DNA of 64,000 nt from Streptomyces sp. YIM 121038 (lineage in GTDB: Bacteria; Actinomycetota; Actinomycetes; Streptomycetales; Streptomycetaceae), in the NCBI RefSeq assembly GCF_006088715.1, contig NZ_CP030771.1, forward strand, positions 6,405,501-6,469,500, written 5' to 3'. Shown here one piece after another: positions 8,207 through 14,885 of the stretch. The number at the start of each line of letters is the position of its first letter. Within the stretch, counting starts at the first letter, position 1. The translations under genes and the position numbers were made by a program. The notes under the pieces are model-generated. The model saw nothing but the letters and a program-made list of their open reading frames with translations. It had not been told where the DNA came from and did no database searches.

Positions 8207-8398
8207 TCAGAGCTTCTTCAGCTCGCTGGTGCTGCACAGCACGGGGGCGATGAAGAGGCTGATGTGGCCGACAGTCCACTTGCCGTCCGTCAGCGGGCCC
8301 GGAGGCACTTCGTCGACGATCCGGCCGGTCTTGCCCGCCGCCCGCGGGTCATCCGCACAGGACTTGATGCGCACCTTGTCGCCAGCTTTGAACGACAT
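8207..8398 (-). CDS. Small KOW-like hypothetical protein, first gene of the transfer operon
   Basis: A 63-aa protein, 'MSFKAGDKVRIKS...GKTGRIVDEVP', which has the look of a KOW/SH3-like small beta-barrel (VRI...GKTGRIV). The ATG at 8398 is preceded by AGGGAG with 6-nt spacing; a GTG directly before it is also possible. It is the first gene after leader element copy B. Its ribosome-binding site (8405-8410) is complementary to AGGGAG/CTCCCT in that leader (8430-8435). Confidence 0.6.
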   Translation of the reverse strand: MSFKAGDKVRIKSCADDPRAAGKTGRIVDEVPPGPLTDGKWTVGHISLFIAPVLCSTSELKKL

Positions 8399-8428
8399 CA
8401 CGTGCTCCCTTGAGTCGAAGGAAAGGAA

Positions 8429-8480
8429 CAGGGAGAACCGCGGCGGCGAGCGACCTTGCTGGGGAGTCCCGTCGCGCGGT
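8429..8480 (-). promoter_or_regulatory. Leader RNA element, copy B (upstream of the transfer operon)
   Basis: The block 8429-8470 matches 1741-1782 at 41 of 42 positions, including the loop ACTCCCCAGCAAGGTCG and the trailing CTCCCTG. The far arm (8471-8480) has diverged, leaving a weaker, bulged stem (8437-8442 with 8475-8480). It ends about 31 nt before the start codon at 8398, close to the spacing at copy A. It precedes the first gene of the minus-strand transfer operon. Confidence 0.58.
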
Positions 8481-8650
8481 GAGTACGGCGATACCTGCCT
8501 CCAAGGAGAAGTACATGTATCACTTGTTCCTCATCGTGCAGCGAGGGGTTCGGTCCGTCAAGCCCTTCGGCCGTTGGGGTTCCGGGAGTCCCTCGTGCTC
8601 GATGTACCTACAGACTGGCGCCAGGGGTGGCGACGCTCGACTCCGCACCT

Positions 8651-8699
8651 GTACGACTTGGGTCGTTCGTGGCTAGCGTGAAGTCGTACCAAGTCGTCC
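8651..8699. promoter_or_regulatory. Operator-like repeats upstream of the XRE gene
   Basis: GTACGACTT at 8651-8659 is followed by its inverted copy AAGTCGTAC (8681-8689) and a second inverted half site AAGTCGTCC (8691-8699). The centres are about three helical turns apart. They lie 20-70 bp before the XRE start at 8719, in the divergent gap to the transfer operon, and are probable binding sites for the adjacent regulator. Confidence 0.45.
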
Positions 8700-8718
8700 T
8701 GTTGAGCCGGAGGTTGGC

Positions 8719-9486
8719 GTGGCGAACGAACGACTGCGCGGTGCGATCGTGGACTTGGGCCTGACGCTCGACGAGATCGCCGCGCGACTGGGGGTCGCAC
8801 CCAAGACGGTCGAGCGCTGGATCAACGACCCCGAGCGCAAGCCGTACCGCCGATTCCAGTACGCGACGGCCTCGCTGTTGAAGTGCGAAGTGTCGTACCT
8901 GTGGCCGGATGAACGCACATCAGCGGAGGTCTCAGCCGCCGGCAGTGCGGAGTTGGTCAGGCTCTACCCGCACAGGTCCGTGGTGCCGCAGACCCTCTGG
9001 ACGAACCTCTACGCCAAGGCGACCCGTCATTTCGACCTCTTGGTGTACTCCGGGTTCTGGCTCACGGAAGATGCAACGTTCCATCGCATCGTGAAGGAAA
9101 AGTCGGCTGACGGAGTTCTGGTTCGCTTCATGCTGGGGGAGCCCGGTTCATCTGCCGTGGCGGTGCGTGGCGGAGACGAAGGTATCGGTGCCGCGATGGC
9201 AGGAAAGATCCGCAACGCTCTCATCAACTACGGCCCACTCTTCGGCCTTCCCGGGGTGGAATTCCGGCTGCACGGGACGACCCTCTACAACTCGATTTAC
9301 CGGGCCGATGACGAGATGTTGGCGAATGGCCACCTCTACGGCGTGGGCGCCTATATGGCTCCGGTGCTGCACTTGCGGCGGGTGCCCGGAGGCGAGCTCT
9401 TCGACGCCTACGCTGAGAGCGCTGAGAAGGTCTGGGAATCGGCGCGCCCGATCTCCTCACCTGCCGATTGGGAAGGTGCTGCCTGA
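8719..9486 (+). CDS. XRE-family regulator with C-terminal DUF5919-like domain
   Basis: A 255-aa protein. Residues 1-60 form a helix-turn-helix of the XRE type ('LTLDEIAARLGVAPKTVERW'). The rest, from 'LVRLYPHRSVVPQTLWTNLY' through 'DLLVYSGFW' to 'LHGTTLYNSIYRADDEML', resembles the phospholipase-D-like DUF5919 module found behind such regulators. GGAGG precedes the ATG. It is divergent from the transfer operon and coupled (TGATG) to the NUDIX gene. It occupies the place of the pSAM2 activator Pra, so it may switch replication and transfer on; that role is inferred. Confidence 0.72.
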   Translation: MANERLRGAIVDLGLTLDEIAARLGVAPKTVERWINDPERKPYRRFQYATASLLKCEVSYLWPDERTSAEVSAAGSAELVRLYPHRSVVPQTLWTNLYAKATRHFDLLVYSGFWLTEDATFHRIVKEKSADGVLVRFMLGEPGSSAVAVRGGDEGIGAAMAGKIRNALINYGPLFGLPGVEFRLHGTTLYNSIYRADDEMLANGHLYGVGAYMAPVLHLRRVPGGELFDAYAESAEKVWESARPISSPADWEGAA

Positions 9487-9956
9487 TGAGTCGGATCGAC
9501 TACTTCCGCGACCCGAACGCCCCTGCGGCGAACTCGGTCGTGCCATCGGTCACGGCGGTTGTCCGGGACGACGCGGGGCGGCTGCTACTCATCCACAAGA
9601 CGGACAACGGTCTGTGGGCACTGCCCGGTGGTGGTCACGACATCGGCGAGCGCATCGGTGACACCGTCGTGCGCGAGGTCGCGGAAGAAACCGGCCTCGA
9701 CGTGGAGGTAGACAGCATCGTCGGGCTCTACACCGACCCTGAGCACGTGCTGGCGTACGACGACGGCGAGGTCCGGCAGCAGTTCTCCATCTGCTTCCGC
9801 GCCCGTCCGGTCGGCGGCTCCCTACGCACGAGCAGCGAATCGAAAGAGGTCCGCTGGGTGCACCCGACGGACCTCGACGGACTCGACATTCACCCATCGA
9901 TGATGCTGCGCATCCGACACGGTCTCGACGCGCGGGGGGCGCCCTACATCGGCTGA
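9486..9956 (+). CDS. NUDIX hydrolase, Pif-like
   Basis: A 156-aa protein with an exact Nudix box, 'GGHDIGE' followed by 'REVAEETGL' (about residues 50-72), flanked by the usual beta-strands. The ATG overlaps the XRE stop (TGATG); a longer in-frame start is rejected because it runs through the XRE gene. In pSAM2, Pif is a Nudix-motif protein that confers conjugal immunity on element-bearing recipients. Position next to the regulators suggests the same entry-exclusion role here, but substrate and function cannot be read from sequence. Confidence 0.8.
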   Translation: MSRIDYFRDPNAPAANSVVPSVTAVVRDDAGRLLLIHKTDNGLWALPGGGHDIGERIGDTVVREVAEETGLDVEVDSIVGLYTDPEHVLAYDDGEVRQQFSICFRARPVGGSLRTSSESKEVRWVHPTDLDGLDIHPSMMLRIRHGLDARGAPYIG

Positions 9957-10513
9957 CTGCCGGCGGACGTGCGTGCCAACCGGGCCTCGACACGCTTGGC
10001 TGCCGAGTGGATCTCCGGGGCCGCGCGCTGGATGAACCGCGCGACGATCGTCTCCGGGCCGTACCGCTCCACGATCTCCGCCAGCCGCTCGGTCGGCGTC
10101 GTCTGCGTCCCGTCGGGCGTCGTCGTCATGTCGCAATAGAGCAGGGCATCGACCAGGGCCGGACGCTCTAGCTCGAACTCGCCCTCGAGCTCCTGTCGCA
10201 GCCCGCGCTCCTCGGCTTCCAACAGAGCGCAAGAGTGGTGGGCTACGAGACGTACGACCCGTTCGTCCGCACCTTCATGCTCTCGGAGGAACCGTGCCCC
10301 GTCCAACGGATGGAAGCCGGTAAGGGCGATGGCCGGCGAGTACCCGATGTCGTGCAGCACCGCGGCGGCTTCCAGCAACTCGGCCTCGTCACCCATGATC
10401 GGGGCCAAGGCGCGAGCGCGCTTGGCGACGCCTAGCGAGTGCGCCCACCGACGTGGTAGCGGTTCGGACAGCAGCGATTCGGATAGCGAGTACGCCCACT
10501 CAGTCAGTCCCAT
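9944..10513 (-). CDS. HD-domain protein (putative metal-dependent phosphohydrolase)
   Basis: A 189-aa protein. It has the HD signature: 'RWAHSLGVA' (His), 'AAVLHDIGYSP' (HD pair near residue 55), a later 'VAHHS' and 'DALLYCDM' (Asp), in the order expected for HD phosphohydrolases. It converges on the NUDIX gene with a 13-bp overlap of 3' ends. It is probably cotranscribed with the GntR gene, whose stop lies just upstream; a TTG at 10522 is an alternative start. HD plus NUDIX genes suggest nucleotide metabolism or signalling in element control, an inference. Confidence 0.72.
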   Translation of the reverse strand: MGLTEWAYSLSESLLSEPLPRRWAHSLGVAKRARALAPIMGDEAELLEAAAVLHDIGYSPAIALTGFHPLDGARFLREHEGADERVVRLVAHHSCALLEAEERGLRQELEGEFELERPALVDALLYCDMTTTPDGTQTTPTERLAEIVERYGPETIVARFIQRAAPEIHSAAKRVEARLARTSAGSQPM

Positions 10514-10524
10514 GAGGGTCAAGG

Positions 10525-10971
10525 CTACGAGTGGGCTGGGGGCGTCGGCAGAGCGCGTACGGTCCGCCCTTTGCCGTGGACGGTGGCGAGCAGACCTCTG
10601 CCTTCCATCTGGGCGAGGACACGGCGCACCGCGGTGCGGGAGGCGCCGAACCGCTCGCAGAGCTTCGCTTCGGACGGGTACGTGTCGCCGACAGAGAGCG
10701 AGTCCGCTGCGATCACGTCAGTCATCTGCTCCGCGAGAGACCGACGGTCACCTCCGCGAGCGACGCGCCAGCCCGTGCCTGGGGCGGATTGAACGAGGCC
10801 GTCGGCTTCCAGAGCCTTGAGGGCGCGGCGGATCGTGTTGCGTGAGACGCTGTGAGCGGCCATGAGCGCAGACTCTGACGGAAGGGCGTCGATGTCCTGC
10901 CCTGCGACGATTTTGGTGCGCAATGCCTCTGCGATGACCAGGTAGGTACCGCGCGGACTGGCCTCCGTCAC
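10525..10971 (-). CDS. Tandem-winged-helix GntR-family repressor (KorSA-like role)
   Basis: A 148-aa protein made of two GntR-type winged helices and nothing else: residues about 4-66 ('LPSESALMAAHSVSRNTIRR') and about 75-145 ('YPSEAKLCERFGASRTAVRR'). No UTRA or FCD effector domain follows. Start GTG at 10971 has GAGAGGAG six bases upstream; longer in-frame readings lack one. KorSA of pSAM2 is a GntR repressor of transfer and replication, so a similar task is likely. The double reader head suggests binding to adjacent half sites. Confidence 0.68.
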   Translation of the reverse strand: MTEASPRGTYLVIAEALRTKIVAGQDIDALPSESALMAAHSVSRNTIRRALKALEADGLVQSAPGTGWRVARGGDRRSLAEQMTDVIAADSLSVGDTYPSEAKLCERFGASRTAVRRVLAQMEGRGLLATVHGKGRTVRALPTPPAHS

Positions 10972-11504
10972 TAGGGCTCCTCTCATTCCACCATCGCTCG
11001 CTCCCCAGGGTGCCACCGGCTCACGAGTCTATCGGCGGACGAAGCAGTGTCTGGCCCGGTCGCGCGAGACTGTGTCCTGCTGAACGGCATGCTCCAGGTT
11101 TCCTTATCAGACAGCAGAAGAAGGCCAAGTCTCGCTCTTTTCAGGCACAGCGAGTTGTGTCTTTTCCTATGTGCCGCCCGGCGACGATAGGCATGAATGA
11201 GCCTTCGTTCCATGCTCAACTCGATCGCGATTGCCCGGTCGTGCTGCATGTGAGAGTGATTGATCGCAACTCGCGCATCAGAGGCATCATAGATATTCAC
11301 AGTTATCAACTTGATCGCGACCGATTTCATTCGCGTGGAAGTACTGCGTGCCATCCGCTGGCATGGGTCATGAGGGATGTCAATGGTGCCCGTTCAGGTC
11401 AAACTGTGTGGAGTTGCATAGGCGCCGGAATCGGCTAATGCAATCAACCGCCTTCACTTGTAGGATCCGCTGAGGCTCGTTCCTGGTGCGGGGGAGAGTG
11501 GAGC
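10972..11504. other. Intergenic gap, lower GC, no supported gene
   Basis: About 530 bp with visibly lower GC than its surroundings and many A/T runs. Open frames on both strands cross it but show no codon bias, ribosome-binding site or recognisable protein. It probably holds the promoter of the GntR-HD unit and that of the SLATT gene at 11505. Confidence 0.5.
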
Positions 11505-12329
11505 GTGACGCTGCCTATTCAGTCTGAGGGTGGTCCCACGGAGCAACTTCTGGCGCACACCAGTGCAATCCTGAAGTTGCAGGAAAGGATCCGGACTCGA
11601 AAAGGCCAGCGCAGTGCCCTTTATGGAACAGGTCTGTCTGCGCTGTTGGGTGCGTTGGCAATATTTGTTGCAACCATGGCCACGTGGCGCACTGTTGATC
11701 TCGCCAAGGTCAATGCAATTGCAATACCATTGACCATTTTGTGCGCGATCGCATGGATAGTCCTTGCTTTCATGGAGAGTGGCCGGGACGAGGAGGATCG
11801 CAAGTCTGTCCGCCAACTTGAGCTGGAGCTGGAGATAGCTGAGGAGCGGAGACTTCTTCAAGCATCTCAGCTCGGGGTCCCAGTAGATCAGCGCCAGTTC
11901 ACGTACAAGGACTCGTTACCCAAAGAGCTCGACCAGCTCCGAGCGGAGGCTCAGCATTACCGCAGGATCCACAACGCGTTCCAGTCTCTTATTATCCTGG
12001 GATCGCTGGGAACAACCACTGCCGCTAGCTTGGCTGACAACCCGGGCTACTTGAAATGGCTGACAGTCGGACTGAGTTTCGCAGTCGGCGCATCTGCTGG
12101 CTTCACAGGCTACTTCAAGTACCGTGAGCGCAGCTTCTATTTGCAGCAGACCGCAGACGCAATCGAGCAGCATGCTACTGCGTTTGAATTGGGTATCCCG
12201 CCGTACACGGGGGCCGAGGATGAAAACCTGTCGAAACTAACGCAGGAAGTTGAGTCGTTGCGTGTTGAGCAGCGTAAGAGGGAGCAGCAGCTCGACCAGC
12301 CCCACGAGGGGCGCGATGGAACGGTCTAG
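11505..12329 (+). CDS. SLATT/DUF4231-type membrane protein (candidate defence effector)
   Basis: A 274-aa protein. After a short helical lead come two paired hydrophobic segments: about 42-65 plus 70-92, and about 160-180 plus 185-205. A charged coiled-coil region lies between and after them ('LELELEIAEERRLLQ'). The stretch 'YFKYRERSFYLQQTADAIEQHATAFELGIPPY' (read in parts) is typical of DUF4231/SLATT proteins. SLATT domains are known as pore-type effectors in nucleotide-signalled bacterial defence. No cyclase or SLOG sensor is adjacent, only an unknown gene 47 bp downstream. GTG start after GGAG. Codon 138 is TTA (11916-11918), rare in Streptomyces and bldA-dependent. Confidence 0.7.
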   Translation: MTLPIQSEGGPTEQLLAHTSAILKLQERIRTRKGQRSALYGTGLSALLGALAIFVATMATWRTVDLAKVNAIAIPLTILCAIAWIVLAFMESGRDEEDRKSVRQLELELEIAEERRLLQASQLGVPVDQRQFTYKDSLPKELDQLRAEAQHYRRIHNAFQSLIILGSLGTTTAASLADNPGYLKWLTVGLSFAVGASAGFTGYFKYRERSFYLQQTADAIEQHATAFELGIPPYTGAEDENLSKLTQEVESLRVEQRKREQQLDQPHEGRDGTV

Positions 12330-12376
12330 CGGCACCTTTCGGCTCAGGCACTCAATTCTGCTGGGGAGTCGGCGAA

Positions 12377-12745
12377 ATGCGGCGTACTGCAAAACGATGG
12401 CTTCTGTCTCCCATCACGCAATGGCGGGCAGTCAGGCTCTGTGCTAAGCAAGGGGCCAGTCTGGACGTTGAAACTTCCTGGGTTCTTGTCCGGTTGAGGC
12501 AGAATCCGGCAGAGGCTGAATACGCGTTGGTGGAGGGCGGGTTGCCGAGAAGTTCTAATCCGGGAGTTCGTTACGACAGCTGGGACACCCTTTCGCAGGA
12601 AGAGAAGAGTCGTCGGACCTCCTGGCTTGCCCGCCATGGGGGATCACCGTTTCAACTATTGGGTATCAGCGAGGACTTCATCCTTCGTGCCGGCATCGAG
12701 GTGACAGACTGGGGCGCTCCGCCAGGTGGCCCCGCTCAGGCATAG
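12377..12745 (+). CDS. Hypothetical protein next to the SLATT gene
   Basis: A 122-aa protein with no recognised domain. The N-terminus is basic ('MRRTAKRWLLSPITQWRAVR'), followed by 'TSWVLVRLRQNPAEAEYALVEGG' and an acidic C-terminal third ending 'DWGAPPGGPAQA'. GGGGAG lies ten bases before the ATG. It follows the SLATT gene on the same strand with a 47-bp gap, so the two may form one transcript and could act together. Nothing in the sequence states a function. Confidence 0.5.
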   Translation: MRRTAKRWLLSPITQWRAVRLCAKQGASLDVETSWVLVRLRQNPAEAEYALVEGGLPRSSNPGVRYDSWDTLSQEEKSRRTSWLARHGGSPFQLLGISEDFILRAGIEVTDWGAPPGGPAQA

Positions 12746-12873
12746 GCGGTCGGGCAAGGGCGGAGGTGACACGCTGTGTTCCACCTGTCCGGCTGTCCGG
12801 TTATGGCTCTCACCTGCACAAATGCCCCGGACAGCTAGAATCGGGACTGCCCGGGGTGTCCGGCCTAATGGGC

Positions 12874-13311
12874 TCAGATGTCGGTTAGGGCCCGAGGTGG
12901 CGGGTATGACCGGTTCCCTATGTCAAGGTGTCCGCACGTCTTACCTCTGTTGGTGAAGGTGGCACCGGTCTCCCGCGTCATGGCCGGGAAGAACAGTTGC
13001 GCCTCAGGCGACTGGCCCGAAGTAACCCAGTCGCAGCCTGGGCTTTCCTGCATGGCCCAGAGCAAGAGCCGTCGCCCGAGACCCTGCCGCTGCCATTCGT
13101 CGATGATCGAGATTTTCGCGATCATCCCGCACCGGCAGTCGTGGCAGACGTTCCAGACCAGGACTGCGTGATCATGCCCGTCCCGATCGCACACTCGGAT
13201 CACCTTGCAGTCCGTACGTGCGCTGTTCGGGTAGTACAGGAAGATCTTCTCTTCCTTTGGCTTGGTCACCTTGATCCACCACCATCGGAACTCGCCTACG
13301 CCTTCCGGCAT
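12874..13311 (-). CDS. GNAT-family N-acetyltransferase
   Basis: A 145-aa protein. The acetyl-CoA loop is read as 'WQRQGLGRRLLLWAM' (motif A, Q/RxxGxG/A). It is preceded by the strand 'CGMIAKISIIDEW', with a Cys-rich turn 'CHDCRCG' just before. I chose the ATG at 13311 because GGAGGG precedes it; the frame stays open further upstream but through non-coding-like sequence. It is the last gene of element 1 before the att site. Acceptor substrate unknown. Confidence 0.72.
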   Translation of the reverse strand: MPEGVGEFRWWWIKVTKPKEEKIFLYYPNSARTDCKVIRVCDRDGHDHAVLVWNVCHDCRCGMIAKISIIDEWQRQGLGRRLLLWAMQESPGCDWVTSGQSPEAQLFFPAMTRETGATFTNRGKTCGHLDIGNRSYPPPRALTDI

Positions 13312-13386
13312 TTGCCCTCCATCAGTCGGTACAGAAACCGTACGGTCCTCCACTGATAGCCCGGAGGACAGCAAACAGGCACAAAC

Positions 13387-13413
13387 GGCTGCAACACCCC
13401 GGGTGTTGCAGCC
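13387..13413. repeat. Perfect 13-bp inverted repeat, 1-bp spacer
   Basis: Arms GGCTGCAACACCC (13387-13399) and GGGTGTTGCAGCC (13401-13413) flank a single C. It lies 75 bp upstream of the GNAT start and about 170 bp from the att site. It may be an operator or a recombinase/excisionase arm site; a terminator is less likely because no T-run follows. Confidence 0.55.
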
Positions 13414-13580
13414 CGTCGGCGGAGCCGACTCCGGTAGGTCGTAGGAGCCGGAGGCGACTTCCTCATTTGCCTCTCTTTGGGGGCCTCGCGACACACCTCC
13501 GACACACTCTGTGGCGCCACACGCCCGTCGCTCGCCCCGCCGCAGGTCAGAGGGGGTGAAGGGGTGCCATCAGACATTCA

Positions 13581-13622
13581 CTCCGGAGCCGTGTGCGCAG
13601 GTTCGAATCCTGCCGGGGGCAC
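13581..13622 (+). repeat. att site: 42-bp tRNA-Arg(CCG) 3' fragment (junction of elements 1 and 2)
   Basis: The sequence begins in the anticodon loop (CTCCGGA; anticodon CCG), continues through the anticodon 3' strand (GCCGT), variable loop and T-arm (GCAGGTTCGAATCCTGC), and ends with the acceptor strand CGGGGGC and A. It is identical over 42 bp to 23385-23426. No D-arm or 5' acceptor strand (GCCCCCG) precedes it, so this is an integration-generated duplicate, not a working tRNA. Confidence 0.85.
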
Positions 13623-13640
13623 TTCGCATGAAGTGCCCAA

Positions 13641-13678
13641 AGACCCCGCCATCAGCCAGTTCGCTGAGAACGGGGTCT
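13641..13678 (+). terminator. tRNA-trailer terminator copy at the element junction
   Basis: AGACCCCG (13641-13648) pairs with CGGGGTCT (13671-13678) around an internal stretch, giving a strong hairpin 18 bp after the tRNA fragment. A diverged copy with the same stem lies at 23445-23482. It appears to be carried by the element so that the host tRNA keeps a terminator after integration. Confidence 0.65.
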
Positions 13679-13860
13679 TCGCGTATGTGCAGGCGGATGC
13701 CGCCGGAAGCAGTCCTTTGCCAGTGATCACGTAATGACGACGTAATGATCTTGATGGCCTTTGTGCAGGTCAGGTTCCGCGCAAAGCGTCATTGCTTCGA
13801 CTCGGAGGCTTCAGGCTCACCCTCGGGAGCTGAAGCGCATCCCGAGGTTCAGAGATGTCG

Positions 13861-14157
13861 TCAGTCGAGTTCCGCCTCTGCCTGTGTCGCGCTGGTCAGC
13901 CTCTGGGCGATGTCTTGCAGGAAGAATGCGGCAGCGGCTGGGCGGTGCTCAAACGGTCCCTCCAAGCGCGCCGCGTTGATGTACACGCCGACTGGGGAGG
14001 ACGGCTTGTAGAGCACTACCTCTTCCACTTCTCGCGAAGGCAAGGGCGATGGAAGGTGCGCGACCTCTTGCTTCGCAAGCCAACGGCTGATCTCGGCGGC
14101 CCGACTGGTGCTGAGGCGTCCCCACTCCGTGTCGTAACGCTCCCGAAGCCATCCCAT
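13861..14157 (-). CDS. Hypothetical protein, possibly 5'-truncated by a frameshift
   Basis: A 98-aa protein beginning 'MGWLRERYDTEWGRLSTSR' and continuing with a helical region 'AAEISRWLAKQEVAHLP' and a strand-rich end. A second frame directly upstream encodes 'MQDRRAAILSELEADHGV' (ATG at 14225, behind GGGGGGAAG). The two peptides read naturally as one protein. They are joined across a perfect 28-bp palindrome at 14154-14181 that puts them out of frame. Either translation starts at 14157, or the gene was broken there. Family unknown; it lies between the att site and the integrase remnant. Confidence 0.5.
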   Translation of the reverse strand: MGWLRERYDTEWGRLSTSRAAEISRWLAKQEVAHLPSPLPSREVEEVVLYKPSSPVGVYINAARLEGPFEHRPAAAAFFLQDIAQRLTSATQAEAELD

Positions 14158-14181
14158 GGGGTCACCGCGGTGACCCCATGG
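14154..14181. repeat. Perfect 28-bp palindrome
   Basis: Half sites CCATGGGGTCACCG (14154-14167) and CGGTGACCCCATGG (14168-14181) abut with no spacer. It covers the start codon of the 98-aa gene and the point where two coding frames meet. It could be an operator or a duplication scar. Confidence 0.7.
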
Positions 14182-14358
14182 TCTGCCTCAAGCTCACTCA
14201 GAATGGCGGCACGCCGATCTTGCATCTTCCCCCCTGCTCCTTTTACTGGAGAAATTTTGGCACTCCAGCGCCACTGCATTGCTTTGGGGCGGCAGGACGT
14301 GCTGAAGGGATCCCAGATGTCTCCGGAGCCCCTTCAGCGCCCCATCCAAGGCGTCAAG

Positions 14359-14885
14359 CTACGACATCGCCTCACCGAGTCCCTGCATGATCCGGTCGTT
14401 CATCTCCTGCTCCTGGCCGTCGACGCACTTCGCGTAGATCTTCAGCAGGAGGACAGAGCCCGCGTAGTCGTAGCAGTGCGGGCAGAGAGGTCCGCCGAGT
14501 GGCGCTCGTGGCACCCGGCAGGTTCCCCGTGAGGGCACGAATCTCCTGCTCGGCGGGGACGGCACGCCCGCACTCGCCCGTCGCGCTCACGACGGGTGTG
14601 GACCGGGCCGAAGCCCGGCGCGGTGAGCGTCGCGAACACTCGCGGGTGCTCGCTCACCGTGTCCGGGACGTACTTGCCGCCGACGAGACCGGAGCGGACG
14701 AGGTGATACGTGTCCGCCCGGTACAGGGTCGAGCAGGCCGGGCAGACCGACGCACGCCGGTTGCCGCACGCGGCGAGCAGACGGCCGCCGTAGGCCTCCG
14801 ACCCGCACGAGAGCAGGGCCTCGCCGGTGGACGTGAAGCAGCAGCGACCACGGCCGTGGAGGGCCCGCATGCCGTCGAAGAACAC
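14359..14885 (-). pseudogene. Deletion fusion: RepSA-type initiator fragment joined to integrase C-terminus
   Basis: The 5' part (14885 to about 14480) reads 'CGNRRASVCPACSTLYRAD', 'GLVGGKYVPDTVSEHPRVFA' and 'TLTAPGFGPVHT', the conserved N-terminal region of RepSA rolling-circle initiators. A frameshift follows 'GCHERHSA'; the frame then resumes as 'GGPLCPHCYDYAGSV', again RepSA-like. It then changes directly into 'LLLKIYAKCVDGQEQEMNDR', the C-terminal end typical of actinomycete tyrosine integrases, with a stop at 14359. So rep and int were fused by a deletion of everything between. Neither is functional: the initiator catalytic region and the integrase Arg/His/Tyr active site are gone. The initiator N-terminus is also cut by the divergent GntR gene. 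Confidence 0.75.

Larger units (their letters stand above)
1..13622. mobile_element. AICE, element 1 (left end outside window)
   Basis: This is an actinomycete integrative and conjugative element. The minus strand holds a replication module (Prim-Pol plus AAA ATPase), Spd-like proteins, a TraB/FtsK translocase and a chain of small overlapping genes. A divergent control block (XRE, NUDIX, HD, GntR) and a cargo end follow. The right border is the 42-bp tRNA-Arg(CCG) 3' fragment at 13581-13622. In such elements excisionase and integrase normally follow the replication genes next to the att site, so they are expected just left of position 1; none is visible here. No tRNA 5' half is seen in the window, which places the intact tRNA at the unseen left border. 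Confidence 0.88.

Noticed and set aside
11010..11438. A 142-codon plus-strand frame (and a 123-codon minus-strand frame) in the low-GC gap
   Set aside because: No ribosome-binding site, no codon bias, no recognisable protein features; both run over regulatory-looking sequence.
12358..12372. A third copy of the leader element (TGCTGGGGAGTC before the 122-aa gene)
   Set aside because: Only 12 bp match, in the opposite orientation relative to the gene; GGGGAG is explained as its ribosome-binding site.
13520..13622. A complete tRNA-Arg gene at the first att copy
   Set aside because: Only the anticodon-loop-to-3'-end part is present; no D-arm or GCCCCCG acceptor strand precedes it. The same holds at 23385.
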